Shown in pieces: positions 16,100-25,505 of a stretch of 64,000 nt of DNA (its first letter is position 1; each line of letters begins with the position of its first letter). The DNA lies in contig CP064971.1 in assembly GCA_016699325.1 (NCBI GenBank), positions 496,001-560,000 of the forward strand, read 5' to 3'. This DNA is from Methanolinea sp. (GTDB lineage: Archaea > Halobacteriota > Methanomicrobia > Methanomicrobiales > Methanospirillaceae). The position numbers were made by a program, and so were the translations under genes. The notes under the pieces were generated by a model. It was not told the origin of the DNA and ran no database searches. It saw nothing but the letters and a program-made list of their open reading frames with translations.

Positions 16100-16894
16100 T
16101 TACCCTTTCCCACTCCTTCCCCGGGGGGGATTCACGCTGTACCTCCCCGATTTGCTCACCACCGCTTCCCTGATCGCTGCAGCAATGAACGCCTTGCCCT
16201 CCCGGAACGCCTCCGGGACCGTGCACCCAAGCGCCAAATACGCGGTTATTGCCGCCGAGAAGCAGCACCCTGAACCATGGACATCGTGGGGATACCGGGC
16301 GCCGGAGAGCACCAGCTCCGGGCCCGGCCCGACCAGGAGATCTACCACCTCCGCCCCTTCGAGATGGCCGCCCTTGACGAGCACGTATTCCGGCCCAAGC
16401 TCCATGATCGCCAGCGCCGCCTCCCGCATCTCATCGATGGTGGAGATCTCCATCCCGGACAGCACCACCGCTTCAGGGATGTTCGGGGTCACCACTGTCG
16501 CCCTGGGAAGCAGTGTGCCGATCAGTTCATCCCCTGCGCCCTCGTCAAGCAGCCTCGCACCGCTCGTGGCCACCATGACCGGGTCCACCACCAGCGGACA
16601 GCGGGGCGGGAGCACCCGGTCTACGGTCCGGATGATTGCCGCCGACCCGAGCATGCCAGTCTTGAAGGCCCGGATATCGAAGTCGGCCATGACCGCTTCC
16701 AGCTGGGCGGCGACCATCGCCTCCGGCACCATGCAGACCCGGTACACGTCCTGCGTGTTCTGGGCGGTCAGCGCGGTGATCACCGTCGTCCCCCAGACCC
16801 CGATGGCGGAAAAGGTCTTCAGGTCGGCCTGGATACCGGCACCGCCGCCCGAGTCCGACCCGGCGATGGTGCAGGCCGCGGGATTGCTCTGCAT
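16100..16894 (-). CDS. thiD: Hydroxymethylpyrimidine/phosphomethylpyrimidine kinase
   Basis: The 264-residue protein is a ribokinase-fold ThiD. It starts with CTIAGSDSGGGAGIQADLKTF, the substrate-binding start of the family. VVDPVMVATSGARLL and VLVKGGH follow, and the catalytic anion-hole motif is HDVHGSGCCFSAAI. It phosphorylates HMP and HMP-P to HMP-PP for thiamine synthesis. ThiC, which makes HMP-P, is encoded at 46075. No fused C-terminal ThiN domain is present, although many archaeal ThiD proteins carry one; the chain ends in a basic tail. It appears monocistronic. Confidence 0.93.
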   Translation of the reverse strand: MQSNPAACTIAGSDSGGGAGIQADLKTFSAIGVWGTTVITALTAQNTQDVYRVCMVPEAMVAAQLEAVMADFDIRAFKTGMLGSAAIIRTVDRVLPPRCPLVVDPVMVATSGARLLDEGAGDELIGTLLPRATVVTPNIPEAVVLSGMEISTIDEMREAALAIMELGPEYVLVKGGHLEGAEVVDLLVGPGPELVLSGARYPHDVHGSGCCFSAAITAYLALGCTVPEAFREGKAFIAAAIREAVVSKSGRYSVNPPRGRSGKG

Positions 16895-17001
16895 ACCTGC
16901 AGACAGTGTGGAGCACCCGAAGGAATAATCTTCCCTCTGCCCTGGATACCGGTATCAAGGGCTGGGCTGTTGCGCCGGACCCAGCGATAGAGCGCAACGT
17001 A

Positions 17002-17011
17002 TTTCATATAG
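17002..17011 (+). promoter_or_regulatory. TATA-like box just upstream of the lipoprotein gene
   Basis: TTTCATATAG is centred about 23 bases before the ATG at 17030, which would place transcription start at or next to the start codon (leaderless mRNA). Confidence 0.4.
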
Positions 17012-17029
17012 CGCAGTGATCCGCTCTGT

Positions 17030-17614
17030 ATGTGGGGGAAGATCATTGTCCTACTCGGGGTCCTTGGACTGCTCCTGTGCTGTTCCGGCTGCTCGGATAC
17101 CCTCAGGCAGGCCGGGCTTGGCCAGGGCCGGGGACCAGGGGCAACATCACCACCGGCTCCCGCCCCAAAATACGGAATTGGGGATATCGTCATCGTGAAC
17201 CCGATCGACAGGATCGGCGAGGTGGTCCAGTCCTACGATCCCGCCCAAACAAAATATTCGACGAGAACGGTTATCATGGGCGACTTCGGGCAGGTCTCGT
17301 TCTACGAAGGGGGCGGGTCTCATACGTTCGGGCTCGATGACTTCGAGACCCGGTACCCGTACAAATGGGGAAATGTCGATAACCCCTTCAACCTCCCTTT
17401 GCTGAAACGGGAATACAGCCCGGAATATGGGGTCGGAGAGGTCGCAACGAAAGAAACATCCCCCCACCAGGGCATCATGATCCTGTCTTACGACTACCCC
17501 CGGGACACCTACACCTACAAATACGTCTACCGGCAGGGGTCGGCCTGGATCCCACACGACGATATCACCTATACCGGTGCCAGGACGGATATTGAAAAAC
17601 GATACAGGGATTAA
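17030..17614 (+). CDS. Putative lipoprotein with two internal repeats
   Basis: The 194-residue product has a hydrophobic signal sequence with a lipobox-like end (LLLCCSGCSD, cleavage before a Cys near residue 18-21), then a Pro/Ala-rich linker. Two similar modules follow, beginning KYGIGDIVIVNP (about residue 47) and EYGVGEVATKET (about residue 130). The repeat resembles small beta-barrel domains that start with a YGxGD/E motif. It should sit on the outer face of the membrane. The function is unknown. The next gene encodes a TPR protein on the same strand, 113 bases away. Confidence 0.75.
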   Translation: MWGKIIVLLGVLGLLLCCSGCSDTLRQAGLGQGRGPGATSPPAPAPKYGIGDIVIVNPIDRIGEVVQSYDPAQTKYSTRTVIMGDFGQVSFYEGGGSHTFGLDDFETRYPYKWGNVDNPFNLPLLKREYSPEYGVGEVATKETSPHQGIMILSYDYPRDTYTYKYVYRQGSAWIPHDDITYTGARTDIEKRYRD

Positions 17615-17727
17615 GATCTGCGACGACCCCCCCGCATTTTCAGGATGGGAGGTGTGCAACGCAGGCAGTTTGGCAAATAAGTCAGAAAAGAGAGGATTTA
17701 TCACCATCATCCGATCATTTCTTTGTA

Positions 17728-18744
17728 ATGGAACGTGCCGTGGCCGCTGGGGGGCCACCGGGGACAGGGGATCAGTACTGCGGGACAAGCCCCGGCCGGT
17801 ACCAGTACCTGATGCGCGAGGGTAAGGCCGGGGCATTCTGCGCCGAGGGCGTGCGCCTCTCCCGAAAGGGGCTGCATCACGAGGCATTGTTCTGGTTCGG
17901 GCAGGCGCTGCGGAAAGACCGCACCAGCATCCAGGCCCTGCTCGGAAAAGGGTTCGCCCTCGGCAAGCTGGGTAGGTACGACGAGGAGATCCGGATCTGC
18001 GACCGCGTGCTCGAGCTCGACCCGCGATCGGTCGATGCATGGCTGCAGAAAGGGTTTGCGTTCGGCAAACAGGGAAGGTTCGAGGACCGGATCGCCTGCT
18101 GCGACCAGGCTCTGGAGATCGATCCGAACTGCGCAGAGGCCTGGAACCTGAAAGGGCATGCGCTCGGGAAACTCGGGAAGTGGGACGCCGAGCTTGAGTG
18201 CTGCACCAATGCCACCATCCTCCGCCCCAGGTACATCGGCGCCTGGGTGAACCGGGGATACGCCCTGGTGCAGCTGAAGCGCTACCCGGAAGCCATCAGC
18301 TCCTTCAACCACGCCCTCCGTATCTACCCCGATTACTGCACGGCATGGATCAACATGGGGATCGCCCATGCCCTTTCCGGCCAGCACGAACGGGCCGTGG
18401 CCTGCCTTGAACGAGCAGAGTCGCTCTGCACGGTGGGCAGCCGGATCCTTTACTGGAAAGGGCTCTCCCTGAGCAAGCGGGGGATGTACCGGGAAGCCAT
18501 CGAATGCCTCTCCCGGGTCATCGCTGAGGACCCCAACCATGCCGATGCCTGGGTGATCATGAGCAACTGCCACTTCATGCTCGGCAACCTGGACGAATCG
18601 GGAAGGTGCTTCATGGTCGCCTACGGCATCGACAAAAACGACATCAGGGAGCTCGTCTCCCGGGGGATAACCACCATGCGCCAGGGGAACCGGCGGGAAG
18701 CGCTGGAATGCCTCTCGGGCGTCTTTGGTATCCTCCTGCGCTGA
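17728..18744 (+). CDS. TPR-repeat protein
   Basis: The 338-residue protein consists almost wholly of tetratricopeptide repeats of 34 residues from about residue 35 on. Examples are ALLGKGFALGKLGRYDEEIR, AWLQKGFAFGKQGRFEDRI and AWVNRGYALVQLKRYPEAI. I count about eight. There is no signal peptide, so it should be a cytoplasmic scaffold for protein-protein contacts. Cysteines recur at equivalent positions near the second helix of several repeats (IRICDRV, IACCDQA, LECCTNA), which may reflect duplication. The partner is unknown. Confidence 0.85.
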   Translation: MERAVAAGGPPGTGDQYCGTSPGRYQYLMREGKAGAFCAEGVRLSRKGLHHEALFWFGQALRKDRTSIQALLGKGFALGKLGRYDEEIRICDRVLELDPRSVDAWLQKGFAFGKQGRFEDRIACCDQALEIDPNCAEAWNLKGHALGKLGKWDAELECCTNATILRPRYIGAWVNRGYALVQLKRYPEAISSFNHALRIYPDYCTAWINMGIAHALSGQHERAVACLERAESLCTVGSRILYWKGLSLSKRGMYREAIECLSRVIAEDPNHADAWVIMSNCHFMLGNLDESGRCFMVAYGIDKNDIRELVSRGITTMRQGNRREALECLSGVFGILLR

Positions 18745-18981
18745 CCGGCCGGGCCCGGGCCGGACACGACCAAAAAAACCTTATATTACCTTTATTTTCG
18801 CGATTTTATCCGGTAATTCCGCCTGCTTCAGAATAAAGTTTTATGGTATGCTGGTACAAACAGAAGAAACAGCCTGACAATGGATGATGGTCACGGCAGG
18901 GGAAGGAGCAGCACGGGCCTGCCCGTGCACATCGGCCTGCCGTGCCGCACCCAGGCGTGCGGTGAATAGCACGGTACCGTA
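18745..18981. other. Spacer with a GC-rich near-palindrome and promoter-like patch
   Basis: Directly after the TPR gene stop is CCGGCCGGGCCCGGGCCGG, a near-perfect palindrome that could form a terminator hairpin, followed by a short A-run. TTATATTACC and ATAAAGTTTTATGG further on are promoter-like and may serve the zinc-ribbon gene. Confidence 0.4.
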
Positions 18982-19065
18982 ATGCGGACCACTCACTACA
19001 GCACGCGGGAATACCCTGCTCCTTTTCAAACCGAGCAGCACGAACAAAACCCCGAAATACCATCC

Positions 19066-19503
19066 ATGACATCGCGAATACACATACATACGACCTGCCC
19101 TGGTTGCCGCGAGGAAGTCTATTTCGACGAGCTCGTCAAGGGGTGCTGCCCCCTCTGCGGAAGCGAGGTGGGAGATTTCAGCGAACCGGAGAACGAGCTC
19201 GAAGACTTCTTCGACCGCTCCGACCTCACCTGGCTGGTCTTCCATTACTTCCTCTTCAAGCGCTTCCTGGAGCTCGGGGCAAGCCCCCTCCAGGTCATGC
19301 AGCTTGCCAACGAATGCGGCACATCCCAGGAGAAGCCTGAAACCCGGTTCATGCTCGAAGTGCCCATGACACGGCTAGACCGGGTCCGGCCCAAGCGCTG
19401 CGCCGGGTGCGGGAAGATCTATATCGCCGGCGGGAAAAAAGTCGTCTCCGGGGACCTCTCCACCCCGAGGTCCCGGTTCCTGTTCTTCTGCCCCGGGTGC
19501 TGA
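19066..19503 (+). CDS. Zinc-ribbon protein of unknown function
   Basis: I prefer the ATG at 19066 (MTSRIHIHTTCPGC); an earlier ATG at 18982 adds 28 residues that do not look conserved. The 145-residue product has CPGC and CPLC knuckles at the N-terminus and CAGC plus a terminal CPGC at the C-terminus, so it should carry two zinc ribbons around a helical middle (DLTWLVFHYFLFKRFLELG). Such proteins often bind nucleic acid or act as adaptors, but nothing specific is visible. Oligo-T runs follow at 19523-19537. Confidence 0.7.
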   Translation: MTSRIHIHTTCPGCREEVYFDELVKGCCPLCGSEVGDFSEPENELEDFFDRSDLTWLVFHYFLFKRFLELGASPLQVMQLANECGTSQEKPETRFMLEVPMTRLDRVRPKRCAGCGKIYIAGGKKVVSGDLSTPRSRFLFFCPGC

Positions 19504-19522
19504 GGCAGGAAACTATCGTAAA

Positions 19523-19537
19523 TTTTTTTGGGTTTTT
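19523..19537 (+). terminator. T-run terminator after the zinc-ribbon gene
   Basis: Seven T, a GGG spacer and five more T lie 20 bases past the stop codon. Confidence 0.5.
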
Positions 19538-20147
19538 CTCGCGTGGCACGAGGTCGCTCCCCCCTGAGCTCCCGCGTATGCAATGGAAACATGGGAGAAG
19601 GGATGTATCATCACCGGTACATCGCATGACAGCAGGAAAAATGCCATTACGAGATCAAATGACCCTTCAACCAGTGATGGACCCTGAAAAGTCCGTGATC
19701 TCGTAACGTTGATGGCCCGGTTCTCCGTGAAAGGGAGTCGCCGGCAGGATAAACATTCCAGGAAACCCAGGCGAACAACTCCGGCCGGGCATCCTGCCGG
19801 TGACCTTGCACAGCTCCCGCAAAAACATGCAGGGTAAAAAAAAGGAGAACGATATACAGGTTCCTTACCCGGAAAGCAGGCGGCAATTACTCTGCACATT
19901 CACAGGGTCTTCCCGGGTGAGAAGCCACCGTTGCAAACCCGCGGGAGAAGCCGAAAGCCGGGATGGTCAATCGCTCTCCTCCGTTAAAGGACTCGCTGAA
20001 GACGTTCTGCCGGTAGAAGATCCTCATTCCTCTGCGACATGCATTGCAGTATGAACCGCTTTCTTGGGGAAAAAAAAAAGCATGCGGCTTCTTCATCTCG
20101 TGGGGAGGTCGTATACCTTTTTTTCGAGTGGGAAAACCAGGAGTGGT
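19538..20147. other. Gene-free stretch before proS
   Basis: I find no supportable gene. One minus-strand frame (19647-19886) begins with a hydrophobic stretch resembling a signal peptide but has no further protein character. An A-rich segment at 20070-20079 gives a T-tract on the minus strand, which may end the proS transcript. Confidence 0.45.
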
Positions 20148-21581
20148 TCAATACGACCGGCCCACCAGCGCCCCGTCCCCTTCCTTTCCGCAGGCGGCAC
20201 AGGGACCCCTGCACTCCGGGATGAACTCCGAGCGTATGTCGGTCCCAAGCACGCTCGCATTCACGCTCTCCTCGATGAAATCGGCGCACACCCGCTTCCC
20301 GCACCACGGGACCACCGCCACGCCCTGCTCGACCGCTGCCGACAGCTCCTCGATGCTCGATACCAACCGGATATGCGTCCTCACGTGCTCCTTCGCCCTG
20401 TCGGTAAGCGTGGATGCAAACCCGGCCAGGGCAGAGCATACCCCCTCCTCGAGCCCGGCACGGGAGACGGTACTCTTATTGCCGAGCCGGGTCACCACCG
20501 TCACCTGCCCGGCATCGATGTCCCGTGGGCCGACCTCGAGCCGGAGGGGGACCCCCCGCATCTCCCAGTAGTAGTACTTCGCGCCGGGACGAAGGTCCCG
20601 GGCATCGACCTTTGCCCTGATGCCCCCCGCGGTAAGACGCTGCCCGACCTCCTCCGCAGCTGCCAGCACCTCGTCCTTCCGTTTCCCGATGGTGATCGGG
20701 ACCACCACCACCTGGACCGGAGCCACCGACGGCGGCAGCACCAGCCCCCGGTCATCGCCGTGCATGCTGATCAGGGCGGCGATGCACCGCTCGGAGATCC
20801 CGTAACAGGTCTGGTGGGCGAACTGCTGCTCCCCGTCAACATCCTCGTAGGTGATGGAGAAGGTCTTCGAGAAATGGTCCCCGAGGTGGTGAACGGTCCC
20901 GATCTGGAGGGTCCGGCCGTCAGGCATGATGGTGTCCACGGCGATGGTGTAATCGGCGCCCGGGAACTTGTCCCAGTCGGGCCGCTTCGAGATGATCACC
21001 GGGATCGCTAGGATATCGTAGAAGGCCCGGTAGAGCCGGATGGCCTCTGCGACCTGGCACTCGGCGTCATCCCACGTGGCATGGACCGTATGGGCTTCCT
21101 TGAAGGAGGTGATCTCCCGGAGCCTGATCAGGGGGCGGGTATGCTTGGTCTCGTACCGGAACGAGTTCACGACCTGGTAGAGCCTGAGCGGGAGGTCGGC
21201 ATGGGACCGGACCCAGAGGTGGTACATTGGGTATATGGCGCACTCGCTGGTGGGCCGCAGAGCAAGTTTCACGTCGAGGGGGGATGCACCGCCGTGGGTG
21301 ACCCAGTAAACCTCGTCCTCGAAGCCCTTGATGTGCTCCGATTCCTTGGCCAGCTCGGTCTCCGGGATGAGCAGGGGAAAGAGCGCCTCCTGGTGGTCGA
21401 CATCGAGCAGCGCCCGGAGTTCCCCGTACACGTTCCGGCGGAGTGCAAACCCGAACGGGAACCAGACATACAGGCCCTTGACCGGGTACCGGACGTCCAT
21501 GACCCCGGCACGCCACAGGAGCTCGTTGTACCATGCGCTGAAATCCTCCTTTCCGGGAAGGGCACCCTGCTCATCGTCCAT
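20148..21581 (-). CDS. proS: Prolyl-tRNA synthetase, archaeal type
   Basis: The 477-residue protein is the short archaeal/eukaryotic-type class II ProRS. It has [17 protein letters not shown] (motif 2 region), [19 protein letters not shown], the motif 3 helix [27 protein letters not shown], and an anticodon-binding domain starting at [12 protein letters not shown]-terminal zinc-binding-like end contains [14 protein letters not shown]. It charges tRNA-Pro with proline in the cytoplasm. A GAGGTTT site precedes the ATG. It lies 11 bases after the SpoIIM-like gene on the same strand, probably in one operon. Confidence 0.95.
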   Translation of the reverse strand: MDDEQGALPGKEDFSAWYNELLWRAGVMDVRYPVKGLYVWFPFGFALRRNVYGELRALLDVDHQEALFPLLIPETELAKESEHIKGFEDEVYWVTHGGASPLDVKLALRPTSECAIYPMYHLWVRSHADLPLRLYQVVNSFRYETKHTRPLIRLREITSFKEAHTVHATWDDAECQVAEAIRLYRAFYDILAIPVIISKRPDWDKFPGADYTIAVDTIMPDGRTLQIGTVHHLGDHFSKTFSITYEDVDGEQQFAHQTCYGISERCIAALISMHGDDRGLVLPPSVAPVQVVVVPITIGKRKDEVLAAAEEVGQRLTAGGIRAKVDARDLRPGAKYYYWEMRGVPLRLEVGPRDIDAGQVTVVTRLGNKSTVSRAGLEEGVCSALAGFASTLTDRAKEHVRTHIRLVSSIEELSAAVEQGVAVVPWCGKRVCADFIEESVNASVLGTDIRSEFIPECRGPCAACGKEGDGALVGRSY

Positions 21582-21591
21582 GAAAGAAACC

Positions 21592-22152
21592 TCAAGCTAC
21601 CAAACGTAGGATTTCCGGCGTAATAAAGACCTCTGTGAACGCGGCGACGGCGACGAGGGGGACGACCACGAAGAGGAAGGTCTTTCCCATCGCCACCGAT
21701 GACGCCGCCGCATCCCCGACCCCCCTCCATTCCTGCCAGAGGTCCCGGGCCAGGAGAAACCCGAGCGTCCCCGAGATCACGAACGCCGAAATCTCGAAGA
21801 CCCCGTGGGGGACCAGGGCCGCCGCGATGCAGAGCAGCCCCTGCTGCTGCCGCACGAGCTCGGCCACCGCCCCGATCACCACCCCGTTGGCCAGGATGAT
21901 GAATGCCGTAAGCAGCCCCAGGGATGCCCCTCCGAGGAACATGAACGTGCATGCCTGGAGGTTGTTTACGAACAGCTTCAAGGCCAGCACGGACGGTGCG
22001 CTGTCGAGAATCTCGCCGACGATGGCTTCGCGGAACAGCCCGAGCAGCTGCTCACCGGCACCGGGGTCCCCGGACGATACCATGACCCCTGCCGCACACG
22101 AAGCAAGGAAGATGAAGATGGTGACCATCGCATACCGGGAGAACTCAGACAT
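21592..22152 (-). CDS. SpoIIM-like (stage II sporulation protein M family) membrane protein
   Basis: I start at the ATG at 22152 ([15 protein letters not shown]). It overlaps the stop of the upstream gene (ATGTCTGA), so the two are coupled. The 186-residue product has about five hydrophobic helices. Its family features are [39 protein letters not shown] and [21 protein letters not shown], where the PHG-xxE motif is the SpoIIM/DUF95 hallmark. Archaeal members have no known function in spores. The neighbour is a DUF63-like membrane protein, and a membrane complex is possible. Confidence 0.85.
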   Translation of the reverse strand: MSEFSRYAMVTIFIFLASCAAGVMVSSGDPGAGEQLLGLFREAIVGEILDSAPSVLALKLFVNNLQACTFMFLGGASLGLLTAFIILANGVVIGAVAELVRQQQGLLCIAAALVPHGVFEISAFVISGTLGFLLARDLWQEWRGVGDAAASSVAMGKTFLFVVVPLVAVAAFTEVFITPEILRLVA

Positions 22153-22994
22153 ACAGCACCATCCTGACCATGTCCCTGACACCGGGGGCGAGCCCCACGG
22201 TGATCATGGCGAGGAGGATGAGGTGCCAGAGCGCCTCAGGACTCTCCCCACGGTAGCGCTGGAGGATCCAGATCCCGGGGAAGAGGACGGCCAGCTTGAG
22301 CGGGAACATGACGAATGCCGTCCCGGAGAGCTCGATCAGGTTCGATCCCACCACGTGCACTTCCTGGTAGGAGACGGGGTGGAGTTCGATCCCGTAGCTC
22401 GTGGCGCTGGCATCGAGCATCTGGCCGGAGATCAGGGCGAGGTACACAGGATCAACGACGTACTTCCAGCGCAGGAGGTAGCGCATCGCGGCATACACAG
22501 CCACGGTAGCGACAAGGGTCATTCCCATGATGGCAGCAAAGACCCGGGCGGATATGATGCCGTTTCCCATGCCAAACCAGGCCAGGAGACCCCCCACGGC
22601 GATACATGCGGCGATCCCGGTGCCGGAATACAGCGGCACGTAGTCTCCCACGATACCCGCTTTCTGCAGCTGGGCGCTTGCAACCAGGGCGCAGACCGTG
22701 AAGAAGAAGAGGACAAAATAGATCAGGGGGGTCACCAGCAGGAACTGCCAGGCCGAAGTAAGCATCCCGGTGTCCTGGACCACCCGTGAGAGCCCCCCGA
22801 GGCACAACGAAGGGCAGGGTCGCCACCACGAATGTCCCATCGACCCGGACGATCTTCGAGGCGCTCAGCCAGCGGTATATGAGGTAGATCGCCACGATAA
22901 GGACCAGAGCATAGGTGAGGGTATCGACAATATTGTACGGCTGGCCGTACCTGATGGGATCAATGTAATATTTGTAGATGAATTCCCTAATCAT
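22145..22994 (-). pseudogene. DUF63-like membrane protein, frameshifted
   Basis: Two frames together give one DUF63-type protein. The first starts at 22994 (MIREFIYKYYIDPIRYG) and runs through the helix ALVLIVAIYLIYRWL to ATLPFVV. The second continues with LGGLSRVVQDTGM and seven more helices to the stop at 22145. The join is at about 22795-22808, where GTTGTGCCTCGGGGGGCTC would need one base removed to read VVLGGLSRVVQD. A run of six G lies there. It could be a sequencing error, a true mutation, or slippage. The family is archaeal with unknown function; the SpoIIM-like gene follows with overlap. Confidence 0.8.
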
Positions 22995-23005
22995 TCCTGA
23001 TCCTA

Positions 23006-24085
23006 ATGAGTGCAGACGATATTAAAGTACTCAAGCAGAAAAGCTCGGAGCGCTCCCGGTGGATGCAGCTCCCCCGCGACGTGGTGATCGGGCACGACGC
23101 ACTCACCCACGTCCCCGGCGTCTGCTCGGACCTGCGGCTCGGCCGGTCTGCGCTCGTGGTCACAGGCACCCATACCCGCGACCTTGCCGCGGAGAGGGTC
23201 ATCTCCCTCCTCTCGAAGGAGTTCGAGATCCACACCTTTGTTTCGGACACCATCAGCATGGAGGTGATCCGGGAGGCCGAAGAGGCGGCCCGGGGCCTGG
23301 ACTTCCTTATCGGCGTGGGAGGCGGACGGGTCATCGACACCGCAAAGATCGCCTCCTTTAACCTCGACCGCCAGTTCATCAGCGTCCCGACCGCAGCCTC
23401 CCACGACGGCATCGCTTCGGCCCGCGCCTCGGTGCCCATGGAAGGGGGGAGCGCCTCGCTCCAAGCCCATCCCCCCATCGCCATCATCGCCGACACCGCG
23501 GTCATCGCCCGCGCCCCCCACCGGCTGCTGGCCGCAGGCTGTGCCGACATCATGTCCAACTATACCGCCTGCCTCGACTGGGAACTTGCCCACCGGCTCC
23601 GCGGGGAACCGATCTCCGAGTATGCCATCGCCCTCTCCCGGATGACCTCCGAACTCCTGATGAAGAACGCCCGGAGCATCAGGCCCTGCCATGAGGAGAG
23701 CGCCCGGTTCGTGATCAAGGCGCTGGTCTCGTCCGGGGTTGCCATGAGCATTGCCGGGTCATCGCGCCCGGGGTCCGGGGGGGAACACAAGTTCGGGCAT
23801 GCACTGGAACGACTTGCCCCGGGCAGGGCGCTCCATGGCGAGGCCTGCGGCATCGGGACCATCATCACCATGTACCTCCACGGGGGGAACTGGCGGGAGA
23901 TCCGCCAGGCGCTCCGGCAGATCGGCGCCCCGGTCACACCGGGAGAGATGGGTATCCCGGATGCGACCGCTGCCAGGGCACTGCTCGCGGCAAAGGAGAT
24001 CCGGCCGGAACGGTTCACCATCCTCGATATGGGCCTCTCCCTCGAGTCCGCGGAACACCTGATCCAAATGCTGTATGAGGAATGA
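23006..24085 (+). CDS. egsA: sn-Glycerol-1-phosphate dehydrogenase
   Basis: The 359-residue protein is a member of the iron-alcohol-dehydrogenase-like family that makes sn-glycerol-1-phosphate from DHAP, the first committed step of archaeal membrane lipids. Visible features are the NAD(P)-binding GVGGGRVIDTAKIASF, the metal-site region SVPTAASHDGIASARAS, and the histidines in GGEHKFGHALERL and ALHGEACGIGT. Its ATG is only 11 bases from the divergent DUF63 ATG. UPF0179 follows three bases after its stop. Full length and intact. Confidence 0.95.
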   Translation: MSADDIKVLKQKSSERSRWMQLPRDVVIGHDALTHVPGVCSDLRLGRSALVVTGTHTRDLAAERVISLLSKEFEIHTFVSDTISMEVIREAEEAARGLDFLIGVGGGRVIDTAKIASFNLDRQFISVPTAASHDGIASARASVPMEGGSASLQAHPPIAIIADTAVIARAPHRLLAAGCADIMSNYTACLDWELAHRLRGEPISEYAIALSRMTSELLMKNARSIRPCHEESARFVIKALVSSGVAMSIAGSSRPGSGGEHKFGHALERLAPGRALHGEACGIGTIITMYLHGGNWREIRQALRQIGAPVTPGEMGIPDATAARALLAAKEIRPERFTILDMGLSLESAEHLIQMLYEE

Positions 24086-24088
24086 TCG

Positions 24089-24535
24089 ATGGCAGAAATA
24101 AAACCGAAAGTGACGCTGATCGGAAAGGAGCTGGCCAAGAACGGGCTCGAGTTCATCTATGAAGGGACGATTGGGGAATGCGGGTCCTGCAAGCTTTCCA
24201 AGGCCTGCAACAACCTGAAGAAAGGGCGGAGGTACCGGATCGTCGCCGTCCGCAAGACCGAGCACAGCTGCCCGGTGCACCTCAACGGTGCGCTGTCAGT
24301 CGAGGTCGTGGAGTCCCCGATCCCGGTGCTCATCAGCGCCGACATGGCCATCAGGAACACGAAGATCCAGTTCGAGTTCTCATGCTCCCGGGAGGACTGC
24401 ATAAACTTCGACCTCTGCCACCCCGAGGGACTGGTCGAGGGGGAGAAGTATATCGTGCAGGACGTGATCGGGAACGTCCCGGAAACCTGTGAGAGAGGGC
24501 GGAACCTGCACCTCGTCGAGTTGATGCCGGTCTGA
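24089..24535 (+). CDS. UPF0179 family protein
   Basis: The 148-residue protein matches the archaeal UPF0179 family, with KVTLIGKELAKNGLEFIYEG at the start and paired cysteines in CGSCKLSKACNNLKKG. Further cysteines occur in HSCPVH, CSREDCINFDLCHPEGL and a late CERGRNLHLVE. The Cys pattern suggests a metal or Fe-S site, but the role is not known. It starts three bases after egsA and is surely co-transcribed, so a link to lipid synthesis or redox supply is possible, although co-transcription alone does not show it. Confidence 0.88.
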   Translation: MAEIKPKVTLIGKELAKNGLEFIYEGTIGECGSCKLSKACNNLKKGRRYRIVAVRKTEHSCPVHLNGALSVEVVESPIPVLISADMAIRNTKIQFEFSCSREDCINFDLCHPEGLVEGEKYIVQDVIGNVPETCERGRNLHLVELMPV

Positions 24536-24566
24536 AAACGGCGGTCACGCTGTGCCGGGAGCCTCC

Positions 24567-25451
24567 TCATTCGCGTGACGCTGCCCAGAGCCGGTAAGCC
24601 GTCGAGGTGACCAGGGGAAGTTCCCGGAGGGACGCCAGCCACCGGGACGGGATGGCGGAGATCCCGGATGCGGCACCGGCCATCGCCCCGGAGATGGCAC
24701 CGACCGTATCAGCATCACCACCGAGGTTCACCGCTGCCACCAGCACCCCTTCAAAACTCCTGCCCCCCATGAAGACGGCCAGGGCTGCATGGGTGGCAAG
24801 GAGGCAGTCGAGTCCGGGGACCGGTTCATGCCGCCGGAAATCACCCAGCATGGCGGCCACTTCCTCGTCCCGGCACCGGGAGAGGGCCCGCCCGTAGGCC
24901 CGTTCCCGGGAGGCCCCCCGGCACAGGTCGCTGACCATGCGGTTCACGAACGCCGAGCATGCACCGGCAACGGGGTCGTCATGGGTGAGCCGTGAACAAG
25001 CCTCGCTGCAGGCCTCGACCATAGGCCCTGCATAGAAGATCCCGATCGGCGGGCCCCGCATCACGCTGCCGTTGCTCCGGGACGACCCGCTCGCCAGGTG
25101 GGCGGACCGGGCGGCAAGGGCCGGGTCCCACCCGCCCAGGACCAGTTCAAAGACCCTGCTGGAGGTGGGCCCGTAAACACCGGGGTGCAGTTCGTACCTT
25201 GCGATTAACCTCCTCATCACGTCGTATGGACAGAACCCGTGGCAGGTGGCGAGGGACTCGGCAAGGGCGAGGGCCTGGGCTGTATCATCGGTACAGGAAC
25301 CCGGTTCCAGGTCCCTTTTCAAAGAATACTTCATTTCCGTGACTTTCTGGGGCGGCGGAGGGAAGCTTTCAAGGGGCGCACCCAATGCGTCCCCAATTGC
25401 CAGTCCCGTGAGCGACCCTGCTGCATGCGAAAAGATGGATATAAAGATCAC
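24567..25451 (-). CDS. ADP-ribosylglycohydrolase family protein
   Basis: The protein has the two metal-site regions of the ADP-ribosyl hydrolase/DraG fold: GLAIGDALGAPLES with CTDDTAQALALAESL near the N-terminus and LGGDADTVGAISGAMAGA near the C-terminus. It removes ADP-ribose from proteins or acts on related conjugates; no DraT partner is in the window. The start is uncertain. I propose the GTG at 25451, giving 294 residues, because the frame further upstream covers another gene on the other strand. A TATA-like TTTATATCC overlaps this N-terminus, so a later non-ATG start is also possible. Confidence 0.82.
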   Translation of the reverse strand: MIFISIFSHAAGSLTGLAIGDALGAPLESFPPPPQKVTEMKYSLKRDLEPGSCTDDTAQALALAESLATCHGFCPYDVMRRLIARYELHPGVYGPTSSRVFELVLGGWDPALAARSAHLASGSSRSNGSVMRGPPIGIFYAGPMVEACSEACSRLTHDDPVAGACSAFVNRMVSDLCRGASRERAYGRALSRCRDEEVAAMLGDFRRHEPVPGLDCLLATHAALAVFMGGRSFEGVLVAAVNLGGDADTVGAISGAMAGAASGISAIPSRWLASLRELPLVTSTAYRLWAASRE

Positions 25452-25505
25452 CCAAAATGAATATCTTGTTTCTCTGAAAAAAGATGACGTGAAGAAGGTG
25501 ATAGT

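Noticed and set aside
19647..19886. Minus-strand frame with a signal-peptide-like start
   Set aside because: After a hydrophobic stretch the sequence has no protein-like character and no ribosome site was found.
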